Assembly: GCA_010015655.1 (NCBI GenBank)
Contig: ML976806.1
Coordinates: forward strand, 1 to 64,000
Length of the DNA stretch: 64,000 nucleotides
DNA from: Bimuria novae-zelandiae CBS 107.79
Lineage: Eukaryota > Ascomycota > Dothideomycetes > Pleosporales > Didymosphaeriaceae
Direction of reading: 5' to 3'
Below, one piece after another: positions 1-11,887 of this stretch; within the stretch, counting starts at the first letter, position 1, and each line of letters opens with the position of its first letter. The notes below the pieces were generated by a model. The model did not search any database. It had not been told where the DNA came from and saw only the letters and a program-made list of their open reading frames with translations. Both the position numbers and the translations under genes were made by a program.

Positions 1-3000
1 CTCTGCTAGGAGATACGCCAACATCGATCCTTTGAGTGACCTGCGCCGATACAGCTTTAAGATTCTTATTCTTATTATTTTAATTAAATAGCTTTAGGCT
101 ATACTCTGCTATCTAAAATGTTTACTTCTAGAAAGCTACTGCTTTTTAATCTTAAGTTACTTTATTATACCTTACTTAAGAATTATAGCTATATAAACTA
201 AAGCTATCTAAAGTATAGATAAATAACTTATTTATATTTAATTAAGTATATAATAATTAAAATTATAAGCACTCTTAATATTAGCTCTAAAATATCTTAG
301 CAATTTTCTTTCTTTTCTATTTTAGGCTTTACTTATATAATGTACTTAGTAAAGGTTAAGAATAATAGTACTACTTAATTATAGAGCTACTATAATTTTA
401 GCAAGCAACTCTAATAAATAGTATATATACCTAGTTATACTATTTTTATTTTTTACTATTGCTAATAATATTATCTTTAGAATAAAAAAAGCTAAAAATC
501 TATATACTTTCTTTATTCTAAATTGTCTAGTATAGATTGCTCTTCTAATCTATAAAATAATATAAGAAATAGTATAAAGAGTTAGTTATAAAGATATTCT
601 TAAAACTATTCTTTCTAAGAATTATTACGCTATATAGTAATCTAGAAACGCTAACTTTATTATCTTCTATTAGACTTCTTTTATTAAAAAGCTTTGCTTT
701 ACTAAGAATAAATATACTTTATTAGTATATACTACTTATACTATAAAGAAACACTTTACTTACTATAGCTAGTAAATAAGCTTCTTTATATAAGCGTTCT
801 TATATTCTATAAATATAGAAAACTTCTTATTTTCTATCTAGTATAAGAGTACTACTTTCTAGAATATATTTATTCTAAATTAGTATAGCTTTAAATATTT
901 AAACAACGCTATTACTCTCTTTACTTTATATTTACTTAATTTTTTTTTCTATTTTTTTTAAGTTTAGCACTTATATAGCTTAGTAGTAGGTATTACTTCT
1001 AGTCTAGGTAGTTAGTGCTTTTATTATTAACTATCTTTTATTTACACTACTATAATTACTAGTTAATACTAAGTACTTACTAGCTATAAGTAGTAAATTA
1101 TATAATAAAAAAGAAAAAATATAGCTAGAGAAGATTTTTATTTTTTTAGTATATATAAAGCTTAACTTTAGTACTTAGTACTATAGATCTATACTATAAC
1201 TCTCTTTAAAAATATAAACAAGTACTTTATTTATATAACTTAACTTAAAAGAAAAGAAATAACTTTAATAACTTATATATTTACTTTACTACTAAATTAT
1301 TATACTGGTTATAGTAACAAAATAGTATAGTATATTATTACCTATAATTAGTAGCTACTAAAAAGTAGTAAGCGTAGTTAGTAATATACTTAAGGTTTAT
1401 AGCGCTGCTTTCTTACTTCTAAAAGTTTTAAAAATAGTAATCTAAGTATAGAATAGCTTTTTAAGTTATTACTAAAATACTACTATTAGCTATAGCTTAT
1501 ATAATTAAAGAAACTAACACTAAAACTAGCCTTAGAAGAACCTAGCTCTAAAAGGTTATTATTATTTAAAAGACTTTCTCTAGAAGTTTTTATAATAAGT
1601 AGATATAATATACTATATTATTTTTATCTAAAAGCTTAAGGCTACTCTAAGCAATTTACTGCTTATATATATATATAAGAGCTTAACTATAGCTAGTTCT
1701 ATTTATTCTATACTTTTTTATATATATAAAGCTATAGCTAGTTCTACTAACTCTTTTCTTTTTTTTATAATACTATTAGTTTAATATAGATTAAGTAACT
1801 CTAAGACTAATTCCTTATAAGTTAAGTAGTATTACTAGCGTATAAAGTTCTAAAATATATCTTTAAAAGACAGATTTAGTTAGTTCTACGTATAAATTAG
1901 AAAGTTAAGGTTTTAACTACTAATAAGATAGATATTTAGTAATAATATAGATAAAAGAAGCGCGTGTACTAGTAGTAGTAGTTTTTATAGCTTATTTCTT
2001 GTTAAGGTTCTTGTTATTATTATTATAATTAATATCTTAATAGTGTTTATTTTATATTAGATATATAGTAGTATTTATAGAAATATAAATAAATATAGTG
2101 TTAAAAAAGAGAAAGAGATTCTATAATAGTAATTAGACTTTTAAGAATTAAGAATATTAGATATCTTCTTCTAAAACTTATAAACTACTATATTACTCTA
2201 CTACTATACTAGTATAAAGACTAGGAGCTTATTACTCTATACTGCTCTACTATAGTATTAGGATTATTATATTAAACTACTTATATAGAAAATAAAAAAT
2301 AAAAAAGAAATAAAAAAAAATAATAGTAATAAGTAATATATATAATCTTAAAGTATAAGTAAAAGTATTTACTACTACTTATAAGTATAAGTAAAAGTAA
2401 TTACTACTAGAAAAAAAAATAAAAAATGTTATAGTTATTATAAAGTAAAAAGTAGGCTAAGCTAAATATTTTAATTTCTAACCTATATAGTAAGTAGTTT
2501 TAAACTCCTAGTCTTCTATATAGTCTATAAGAGCTTTATCTTGCTATCTAACTATATTTATTTATAACGCATTTATAATATAATTCCTTTACTAAAATAA
2601 TATATAGTGCCTCTAGTTCGCTCTAAAACACTTTTTTTGCCTAAAGAAAAAGTTAAAGTTACTTATAAACTAAGAAAACAAAGAATATTAAGTGTATTAT
2701 AATATAGTAAAAAAAGCAGCAACGCTACTATAACAGGATAGATTAAGTGCGCCTTTACTCTTACTTAGAACTAAAACTATAGATTAGAATCTCCTAGCTT
2801 TTAATAATACTTTTACTTCTATATATAAATCTAGTAAATAGATCTAAGATCTTTATATTACTTAGAATTTAATTCTTAAGCACTTTAAATAACTAGAAAA
2901 TTTATAAAGATAAAATAGTTATATATAAAAAGAGAAGGCTTTTAATATTAAGTATAGTTAAGATAAAAATAAACATGTCTTTTATTAGCTATATAAGAAA

Positions 3001-3496
3001 GTATATAAACATTTTAAAAAGGTATAAGAAGATATAGATACTAGGAGTAATATTAAAACTATTGTTCTAGTAACTAGGATAAATAACTTATAACTTTTAT
3101 ATAGAAACGCTTAATAAGTTTATAATTTTATTAAATAGCAAAACAAAAGTATATAATATTAGCAAATTACTTTTTTCTATAAAAGAGCTAGTAGCTGCTT
3201 ATAAAATACTTTTTTTAGTAAAGTAAACGTGCTTATCTAAGTGCCTGCTATCTAAGTAGTATTAGAGAGTTTTTTTATAACGCTTACTTTTATATAAAAT
3301 TAGATATTTATACTATAGCATTTCTATATATATAATTATAGCTTTTTCTTATAGCTTTATATACTAAAATAAATAAAAAGTACTATAACTTTTAGCAACT
3401 ATAAAACTTATATATATAATAAATATTACTATAGTTCTATGAAAATAATTTATTACACTTAATTCTAAATATTTATAATTTACTCTTCTATAAAAA

Positions 3497-3669
3497 TGTC
3501 ACGAGTCGTAGGTCGAGGGCCCTCGACGGCCCTAGTCCGCTCTAGACCAGCGCTATCCGGGCCTTCCGCCTATCTACTTCCCTCGCCGCAGCCCTTCTCT
3601 TCCCTCTCTAAGGGATCGCCTTAGTACTGTGGATAGACTGAGTCGCCCGTAGTCAGGGCGCTTTTTACA
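3497..3669. repeat. Solo LTR nested in the AT-rich block
   Basis: This is a 173-bp GC-rich segment inside very AT-rich DNA. It begins TGTCACGAG and ends TTTTTACA, giving the TG...CA ends of an LTR. It is flanked on both sides by AAAAA (3492-3496 and 3670-3674), a perfect 5-bp target-site duplication. No internal retrotransposon sequence adjoins it, so it is best read as a solo LTR left by LTR-LTR recombination. A short non-autonomous element is the alternative. It appears younger than the mutation that degraded its surroundings. Orientation cannot be assigned. Confidence 0.7.
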
Positions 3670-5768
3670 AAAAATTATATGTATATTATTATCTCTAAGC
3701 TTAATTTATATAGTACTTTCTTTTATAGCCTAATAGACTTCTCTCTCTATAGTACTAACTTTAAGTCTTTATTACTCTAAATTTTTTAAAAAATAACTTT
3801 ATCTAAGCCTTAAAACTTTTTTCTAGTAATAAGAAGTTACTATTAGCTTTATATATACTATATAGTATAATTTTATATAGAGCTACTATATTTATTAGTA
3901 TACTTCTTACTTATAAGTAAGTTTATAGCGTTGTTTACTAAGTAGGCCTATATATAGAAGGTATATAAAGCTACTAGAATAAAACACTTATATTATATAA
4001 GGCTTTACTACTAACCTAAGATATTTTATTTATTTTAATTATTTACTAATAATGCTAAAAACGCTAAATTACTACCTATTATATAAAAAGTATATTAAAA
4101 TCTAAACCTTTATAGAAATAGAATAAAAGCAAGTAGCTATTACTTAGTAGCTTAGAATTTCCTAGTAGACTGTTTCTAATATAGGCTACTACCTAGCGCA
4201 CGTCTCTACCTAGCGCCTGCTTTAGTAGAAATTAAATTCTTAGATAACTTTTTAAGTATATAAGCTATAAAGTTAAAATTAATAAAGTATACTTTAATAG
4301 TAGTAGAATTTAACTTTATAATAAAAAAATTTACTTTTATTAAGTTAATATAAAGTTATTTAAGTTTAAAAATATAGAGTAAATTTTAGTATATACTTAA
4401 TACTAAAGCTAATACTTATTATAATAAGTAAATATATATAGAATATATAAGCTATACTATTCTATATACTTTTAGAGTTTTAAAAGTTAAAAATCTAATA
4501 GCTAATACTATAATATTTTAACTATATATTAAATAGCTTTTTATTAGTATTATTATCTATTTTACGCTAGTTAATATAGTTTATAGCTACTAGCTCTACT
4601 ATACTAGGCTTTAATACCTACTATACCTTCTAAATTACTATCTAGACTATCTAATATACTCTTAATAAACTTTTCTTTTATAGCTTAAGTTTATAAGTTA
4701 ATATAAATAACTACTTATAATCTAAGCTCTTTAAATACTATATCTACCTAGCTTAGTCTAGCTATATACTAAACTAAAATTAGTTACTATCTACTTTAAT
4801 TTAAGCCTATTACTTTTTGTCTTCTACTACTAAGTTAGCTATTACTTATATAAATAATACTTTTATAGCTTATTATATATTACTATTTATATTACTAACT
4901 AGTTTTTATATATATATAAGCTTATAGACTTTAAATTAATATTCTAACTTCCTAGTATACTAAAACTTCTAGTACTATATATTCTTTCTCTATATAGTCT
5001 CTACTTCTACTTTATAGTCTTATCTAAGCTAGCTACTAGTCCTACTACTTACTTACTTATACTATTAATAGTAGCTCTATGTATTCTACTTATATTACTA
5101 AATATAACTATATTATATACTATATATATCTACTTATATATATTAGAAACTATTTTTAAATACTTTTATATATAGTATAGAATTATATTTAGGCTTAGGA
5201 AATACTATTTTATCTTTTATTTCTACCTAGTTCTATAAGCCTCTAGCTACCTATACTATATATTATTAAGTCTTAGAGTTCTATTCTTTATACTTACTAT
5301 TTAAATATAACTAAAACTATAACTTTACTACTTCTTACTTATAGGCTTTATAAATAACTATATAATATATAGCTAAATATTTAAACTAGCTATTAAATTA
5401 CTCTATACTACTTAACTAACTTATAGATATAGCTCTTTACTATACTTTAAATCTTCTTTTTTTCTTTCTCTCTTTTATTTTTATATCTTCTAATCTTTAA
5501 GCCTTTATTAAACTAACTCTACTATTATATACTATTATATTATTATATTACTATATTATACTATAGTTATTATATATTGCTTTTTTAGAGCTTGCTTAGT
5601 AGTCCTCTACTTTTATAAATAGATTTTACTTACTTAATATTACTTCTATACTATTTTATTAAATATTTCTTATATTTATAGTTAGCTTATTATAAAAATA
5701 GTGCTATTAGATATATAAGTATTAGTTATACTTACTTATATAATTATATTTTTTTCTAGTATTATTTA

Positions 5769-5850
5769 GAGTAAACTAGGATTTTTTTAAAAATAAAATG
5801 CTAGTTTACTCCTATTATTTAGTGCGCACTAACTAAAAAAATCCTAGTTA
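5769..5850. repeat. Nested inverted repeats in AT-rich block
   Basis: GAGTAAACTAG (5769-5779) is matched by its exact reverse complement CTAGTTTACTC (5801-5811). An overlapping arm, AACTAGGATTTTTTT, is matched by the reverse complement near 5834-5848. Between them TTAGTGCGCACTAA is a perfect 14-bp palindrome (5819-5832). Such a nest suggests abutting transposon termini or a hairpin-forming element end. I could not identify the family. Confidence 0.45.
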
Positions 5851-6820
5851 ACTTAACCTATATTTACTATAAACTAATAAGCTTTTTATCTTTTGCCTCT
5901 TAGCTATATAGAAGCTTTTATTTACTTAAAGATACCTAGTTATAGGTTATATTTTAGGCAACTTTACTATTCTTAATCTTATCTATTAGTATATAAATGC
6001 TAAAACTTATAAGCACTAACAAGCTCTATAAGTTAGCTCTTGCTAGTATTTTAACTATTATAAAAATATCTTAGCAATAAGAAATAAAGACTATAAAATT
6101 TGCCTCTAGAATCTAAGTATAGAGTAAGTATAGCTATCTAGCACTTTATATATTAGTAGTATACTAAGAGACAAGTAGTAATATATAACTTTCTTTTACT
6201 AGCTATACTAAGAAGCTAAAAGCTATCTTGTTTCTAAATTCTATAATAATTATTAGTAGCTTAGAAAATAGCAAATTAATGCTTTAAGACCTTTTTTCTA
6301 GCAAACGTTAACAAACACTAATAGAGTATAATAATATAGTTATTTTTCTTAAGCTTTATAATAACCTGCTTATATCTAGTAGTTTAGATAAAACTATATA
6401 AATCTAGAATATAAGCAGCACTAATATAAAGTACATGCATATGCTAGATAAATATAGTTGCTATATAGACTTGCTTAGCTTTAGTCTTAATAGCTTGCTA
6501 CTTGCTATAAGTATAGGAAGTAAAGAGATTAAAATATAGCATATTAATTTAAGGAGTTGTTATACTACCTATATAGGCTATATAAAAGTTATAATATAAT
6601 TCTTTAACTACGCTAACAACTAGCTTATCTTGTCTTCTATAGATAGCACTATCCTAACCTAGGAATAGGCAACTAGTTCTTTTATTAACATTTTTAGAAC
6701 TTATAAGAACGCTAATACTAATAACGCTTTACAAGGGTTTACTTGTTATAAGAACTACTTAATCTCTAGAGCAATAAATAGTATATTCTAGGCTTAGGAC
6801 TAGCAGAACTGTTAGTTGCA

Positions 6821-7814
6821 CGTTGATCTAAGAGCAGAAGCAACATAAAGCGTGTATCATTTCATGAGCCAAGACGACTTAATTACAATTGCAATGAGCT
6901 GTAGGGAAGGGAAGCATTTGATTAAAGTGTGGAATTTATTGTCGCTTGATCTAGATAGAGACACCCAATAGGCGGCGCAGACCTAAGCTGGGCTGCGCAG
7001 TATGGCAGACGATAAGTAGGTGAAGGAATAAAACTCAATTCGCAAAAATTCTTCTGCGACCCTACATAAGCATGGGACGGTAGAACATATAAGGAGAACG
7101 TTGTTTCTAAGACATAGTTGTGCACCCAGCTTGCATTAGGAAAGGGGAACAGTTTCGCGCAGAGCAAACATCAGCGAGAGGAAAGAAATTTCGCATCAAC
7201 ACCACATTGCGAAGGCATGGGCTCATACAATAATTACCCAGCTTGACAAGAGACAGCCTGGATCACATGCTCTCGAATAGGCGCACAGGCGATACTTGTC
7301 AAGCTAAGAAGCCCATCCTCCAATTCAATGTTTGCACAATTATAACAAGGTATGCGCATATTTGGTGCATAAATGAATCCCGGAACAAACAAGGTCAGCA
7401 GTTTTAGGGGTGACAATTATTTGCGGATCAATCAAAGTAAGCAGAGGAAGTCATCATTTCGCCAAACAACAGTTAGCACATTAGTGAAGTAATCATATTC
7501 ACAGTAAGGTAGCTAGACCCGTCACCGTCCATCTACAGGACAAGGTCCACAAGACAGAGACTACAAGAAATAGTTCCCATACCCTTATCGTTCAAGTCGC
7601 CTTGAAACGCCGGCTAAGGCATAGTTCAGGGCAGTTTCTTACTTCTTCACGCCTAACCCTAAACATTTAACCGATGTTTCCAATCAAAAACCAACTGCAG
7701 CCGCAGTTCCCAAACCCATGGCTTCCGTTCCTTCCTTGACACCTGAAAGTCAGATGCCCCATGCAAATGCATTCAAGGTGCCCCCAAATGAGACAATTGA
7801 ATATTCAAAGTCCT
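6821..7814. other. Intergenic region, no gene seen
   Basis: Base composition returns to normal here. The short open frames lack homology I can recognise and lie between the RIP block and the 3' end of the MFS gene. It probably contains the 3' untranslated region of that gene and the left boundary of the metabolic island. Confidence 0.5.
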
Positions 7815-9405
7815 TCAATAGCTTGACTCCCGCTTGGCTCTCAACTTGGCACCGTAGCGCCAGAGGATGCCAGTAGCTGGCACCGCAATACCAATTGATA
7901 GAAATGCAAGCAAACTATTACCCCACCCGTAACCCAGGGCCTTATATAGTCCGTTTGAGAACAATGGAAAGCCAAAGGCCATCAAGCACCGGAGTACTTG
8001 CGTAGCAGCCGATGCTGAGCTGATGTGTTCTGGGTACGCGTCCATAACGTATGCACCAAGCGTGGTGTCGAAGATCTGCATACCGAGCGATAACATCATT
8101 GCGCCAATATCGACAACGAGCCAAAACAAATGATACTGCGCGGCCCAACCGTAGAGGAGAAATCCGATGGGTGCGAATATGGCACCTGGCAGTAGCAGCG
8201 GGACTCGCAGTTCTGGGACGTCCGTGAAGCGGGTTTTGAGCCGCTTATACGCAAAGTCCATAAGTGGTCCAACCATCTGGGAGCCTAATATTTCACCAAG
8301 GCAAATGGCAATGTAGTGCAGGCCCGATATGGCTATGGAGTCACCGTATGCCGACACATGGAGGGCGGAGAAACTCGCAAGCGCGAAGTATAAGAGGCCA
8401 TAGTTCATGCCTGATAAGAGAGCCTGAAGTTGGATGATGGGGTGAAAGAGGAGGAGGCGGAGAGGGCGTGTTAAACTGCGGCGGACCTTCCAGAGAGTGG
8501 TGCGACCGGACTCTCTCTTCTCGGTATCGGCATAATAGCGTGCTTCACCCGTCTCCTGGCGTAACTTCTCAGCTCGTTTGCGAAGGAGGACGGGTGCGTA
8601 GCTTTCGTAAAACATGCTGAGGGAGGCGAGCACAAGAACAGCTTGGAGGATGGTGGTTGCCCAGAACATCCACCGCCAGTTAGAGTACTCCACGATGAAG
8701 CCGGCCACGATTGGGCCGATTGCTACACCAGTGAGCGGTACGAACAAGTACATGCTTAGAGATTTGCCTCTCTGCTCTTTCGACCAGACATCTCCAAGTA
8801 CACCGTATGCTAGGCTATACACCGCACTAGCACCAGCGCCAGCCAGGAAACGGGCACTGATGAGCAGACCCTTTGAATTGGCAAAGCCGCAGATAAGGTT
8901 CCACGCGAGGAAGAAAACGTTGGTTATGTGAAAGAGCGGTTTCCTCCCGTAGACCTCGGACAGTGGGCCGATGATGAGTGGGGCGAAGGCAGTTGCGAGT
9001 AGATAGACGGACAATGCCAGGGTCGACTGTGTGGTCGTCATGTTCAAGTCCTTCGCGATGACATCAATACCAGGGGCCATCATCTACAAAGTTTGTTAGA
9101 ACAGCCAAACAAAATAGTTGTAGAGTCCGCAGCCTTACCGTAGAAACCATGATTCGAACAAAGCCCGTGCTGGATACGGCGGCCGTAATGCCCCATTTTA
9201 ATTTTCTCGACCAGTTGAGCGGATTTTCGGGGTCGTCCGGACCAAACGTGACGAGGAAGGCTTCGTCGAAAACCGTTTCCACCTGAGCACCTGCTTTTGA
9301 TGAATGGTCCTTTGCCTGCGGCGTGGTCTGCTCTTTGTTCGAGCCACGCTCCACGTCGTGGTCGTTGTCGGGCCGCACAGCTGCCTTCTCGTTGTTAGGC
9401 TCCAT
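7815..9405 (-). CDS. MFS transporter, DHA1-type exporter
   Basis: Predicted 511-residue multi-pass membrane transporter of the drug:H+ antiporter type, likely in the plasma membrane and likely exporting the product of this gene island. Two exons (9405-9139 and 9083-7815) are joined across a 55-bp GT-AG intron (9138-9084), phase 0. The hydrophilic N-terminus ends in PENPLNWSRKLKW, a hallmark of fungal DHA1 proteins. GPLSEVYGRKPL after the second membrane segment is the conserved MFS loop motif A region. About twelve hydrophobic segments follow, and a basic C-terminal tail ends the protein. It is divergently transcribed from the beta-lactamase-like gene across a 417-bp shared promoter. Family is certain; substrate is unknown. 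Confidence 0.9.
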
Positions 9406-9476
9406 CGTCGCTCAGAAAACACGGAAGAAGTGGATTGAGAGTTGAGAAGGAGCATGCGGCGTAGGTACGGATATAA

Positions 9477-9532
9477 TCTCGGCGATCTGATAAGGTCTGG
9501 TGAAGGCTAAGCGTCTCGGCAATCTGATAAGG
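9477..9532. promoter_or_regulatory. Direct repeat with GATA boxes in divergent promoter
   Basis: TCTCGGCRATCTGATAAGG occurs twice (9477-9495 and 9514-9532), 18 of 19 bases identical, start to start 37 bp. Each copy has a CGG triplet and a TGATAAG GATA box. It lies between the divergent MFS and beta-lactamase-like genes. Binding by a Zn2Cys6 or GATA factor is inference. Confidence 0.4.
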
Positions 9533-9614
9533 GCAGGTGCTGCCGCCCATCCTACCAGATTGAGCGTTATCACCGAATCTCGCCTTGCGCTAGCGGGCCG
9601 ATTTAGCCGTGAGC

Positions 9615-9653
9615 TTATATCCGAGTCACGTGTCGTTGTCCGAGCATTCGGAC
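9615..9653. promoter_or_regulatory. Shared 15-mer, E-box and CGG inverted repeat
   Basis: TTATATCCGAGTCAC (9615-9629) recurs in reverse complement upstream of the ATP-grasp gene (14135-14149). It overlaps a CACGTG box. Next to it GTCCGAGCATTCGGAC (9638-9653) is a perfect inverted repeat with a 4-base spacer, a plausible site for a dimeric Zn2Cys6 regulator. A further CTCGGA lies at 9716-9721. Function is inferred from position and recurrence. Confidence 0.45.
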
Positions 9654-9822
9654 TTTCGCTTCGCTGTTTGTGGCAAGGTCCTTGGAACACCGTCTCCCAC
9701 CACCCCGTATATTGGCTCGGACCTTACTGTTCACGGCGGTTGCTTCATGGATATGTCCTTTGTTAATAAATTGGACGGCCCCCTAACGCTGAGGCCTTCT
9801 CGACATCAGCACAGCCAACAAC

Positions 9823-11448
9823 ATGGGAGAATTGTCGCAGACCAGAACTACCCTTGAGGAGCGCCTCCAAGCCCTTAGCCCTGCTATTCAATCCATCTGC
9901 CAAGTTGCTGGCGCACCAGGAATTTCCCTTGCCGTCACCCACAATGGCGAGCCCATCCATCGCGCGAGCTTTGGCTTCAGACATGTCGAAGACAAAAAGC
10001 CAGTCACGGGATCAACGCAGTTTCCTATCGGTACCATGGCCAAAACTTTCACCGCTGCGGCTATTGGGGCTCTGGTTGCGGAGGGCCGGTTAACATGGGA
10101 AACACCAATTAAGGACATTATTCCAGAGTTGCACACGGCAAGCGCGACCGTCAACGAGAATCTTACCATTGTCGATCTCCTCAGTCACCGCGCTGGGCTC
10201 GGTCGATCCAATTTCTGGTGGCAAGGAGCCGACGCGACCCTTTTACTTGAGAAGCACGACCTTCTCTCGTACTACAATAAGCTCCCTATCACAGGCCAGT
10301 TCCGTGCCGACTGGGGTTACAGCAACTGGGGTTATGCGCTAGCTGGTGAGGTCATCGAGCGCGTCAGCGGAAAGACCTATGCGCAATATCTTCGTGAAAG
10401 CGTCTACCTACCTCTCGGTCTCAAGGATTCAACCGTTGAGCCCCTCGACCCTACCACAGCTGCAGACTTTGCCCGCCCCTATGCAGCCTTGGACGACGGA
10501 TCGTTGCATCCGATGCCACAGCCTCCAATCAACGGAAACACCATCATGGCTCCGGCCCTAGGTGGAGTCAGCAGCACAGACGATCTTACGTGGTACAGTA
10601 TCGCTCTCTTGCAGGCTTTCCGCCACGAGAGCGGTATGGAGAAGAGCCGGTCACCTCCCGCTCTCAAGAATGCGTTGCATCAACTGTCTGGACACATTTT
10701 TACGCAAAAGGCGCTACTTGAGAAATCCTACGCATTTGGATGGTACCGCACGCAGTTGCCCAACACTGTGCTTGGCATGGGCTGGAACAGCATCTATGTG
10801 AAGAAGATGCCCAAGCTTACTCCAAGATCGCACGTGGGACCGTTGATAGCGCACGGTGGGAGCCTACCGGGGTACCACGTGTCTATTGCTCTGCTACCCG
10901 AGATCAATAGCAGCGTTGTTGTCTGCACCAACTCAATTGCCTTGGGCGATGTTTCCGGTTGGGTCAGTATGGCGCTGATCGAGGCACTCATTGATACACC
11001 AGAGCCGTCAGACTACCTAGCGCTGGCAACCGAGGCTGCAGGTAACGCAGTATTGAACGTGAAGAGGTTCGAACAGAAGCTGGAGTCAACTCGTAAGATC
11101 GGTACTACGCCAAAACCCAGGGATAATTACATCGGCAGGTATCGCGACAAGGAGCGTGGGTGGGTGATCGATGTTAGAGCGCAGGACGCCGCACCGTCAG
11201 GCCTGGAAGTAGCATTCCAGGGACTGGACAGCCAAGCTTGGTATTTGTCGCATCATGAGCACGACACTTTCTCCTGGTTGGCCTCTCGTGAAGAGCAAGC
11301 AAAGAGGGGACGTATGGTAACCTATCCACTCGTGGCTGATCATTTCAAAATCCATTTTCAGGTGGATGCAAGCGGCAAGGTTGCTAGCATCCTGTGGAAA
11401 CACGAAGCAGGGGCACCCATAGAGCAGCAATATTTCATCAAGGAATGA
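9823..11448 (+). CDS. Beta-lactamase-fold serine hydrolase homologue
   Basis: Intronless 541-residue protein of the class C beta-lactamase / penicillin-binding-protein-like family. Fungal relatives act as esterases, acyltransferases or peptidases on small molecules. The N-terminal catalytic domain spans roughly residues 10-400, followed by a C-terminal beta domain. The usual S-x-x-K box reads T71-M-A-K74, so threonine stands where the nucleophilic serine is expected. The second box Y166-S-N168 and the HGG box at 344-346 are intact. No signal peptide is evident. It shares a divergent promoter with the MFS gene and converges on the ATP-grasp gene. It may release, transfer or hydrolyse an acyl or peptide intermediate; if the threonine is not catalytic it may be a binding protein. 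Confidence 0.88.
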   Translation: MGELSQTRTTLEERLQALSPAIQSICQVAGAPGISLAVTHNGEPIHRASFGFRHVEDKKPVTGSTQFPIGTMAKTFTAAAIGALVAEGRLTWETPIKDIIPELHTASATVNENLTIVDLLSHRAGLGRSNFWWQGADATLLLEKHDLLSYYNKLPITGQFRADWGYSNWGYALAGEVIERVSGKTYAQYLRESVYLPLGLKDSTVEPLDPTTAADFARPYAALDDGSLHPMPQPPINGNTIMAPALGGVSSTDDLTWYSIALLQAFRHESGMEKSRSPPALKNALHQLSGHIFTQKALLEKSYAFGWYRTQLPNTVLGMGWNSIYVKKMPKLTPRSHVGPLIAHGGSLPGYHVSIALLPEINSSVVVCTNSIALGDVSGWVSMALIEALIDTPEPSDYLALATEAAGNAVLNVKRFEQKLESTRKIGTTPKPRDNYIGRYRDKERGWVIDVRAQDAAPSGLEVAFQGLDSQAWYLSHHEHDTFSWLASREEQAKRGRMVTYPLVADHFKIHFQVDASGKVASILWKHEAGAPIEQQYFIKE

Positions 11449-11887
11449 GCCCAACGCCAGACTCTGGAGAAGGACTCCTGATCGGTGCATAGTTAGCGAA
11501 TTTAATTGCCATGGCCTCGCCTGCGAGATGATGTTCCAAGCACCGCATGGGAAATTGACTACGGAAATCCCCACATTTGCTCAATATATGTGTATGTCCA
11601 CCACTGAAACAGATACGGCGAATCATGAAGAGCCATGTTAAGATATGATATCAGTGTTGGGAACCCACGAGCGCAAAGAATTTGATCTTGATAGGAATGT
11701 TATTTGTCGGATGCATCATGCTCACAGACGTCCGCTCCTCGAGGATACTGTTCGGTATTCGGACCCTCAAGCCGAGATAAAATAATAGGAAATGCTCTCT
11801 ACATTCCGCAAGCCACAGATCGCATCGCTCAAACCACCAAAGAATAATCCATGAAGGCAACGCTACGCCTGTCTTGGTGTTCCGCAC
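11449..11887. other. Convergent 3' intergenic region
   Basis: 439 bp between the stop codons of the convergent beta-lactamase-like and ATP-grasp genes. I see no gene. It presumably holds both 3' untranslated regions. Confidence 0.6.

Larger units (their letters stand above)
60..6820. repeat. AT-rich RIP-degraded repeat block
   Basis: This stretch is dominated by TA, TTA and CTA strings, with stop codons in all frames and no open frame of useful length. The first 60 bases and the sequence after about 6820 have ordinary base composition, so the edges are fairly sharp. The pattern is what RIP leaves in ascomycete transposons. I could not assign the underlying elements to families. The only clearly different piece inside is the GC-rich solo LTR at 3497-3669. 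Confidence 0.85.

Noticed and set aside
1..6820. CRISPR, rRNA or tRNA genes
   Set aside because: No regularly spaced repeats or rRNA-like sequence were seen, and no tRNA cloverleaf was recognised by eye anywhere; a tRNAscan run would settle the tRNA question.
6922..7416. Two short minus-strand open frames downstream of the MFS gene
   Set aside because: No homology recognised and no splice partner; likely chance frames in the island boundary.
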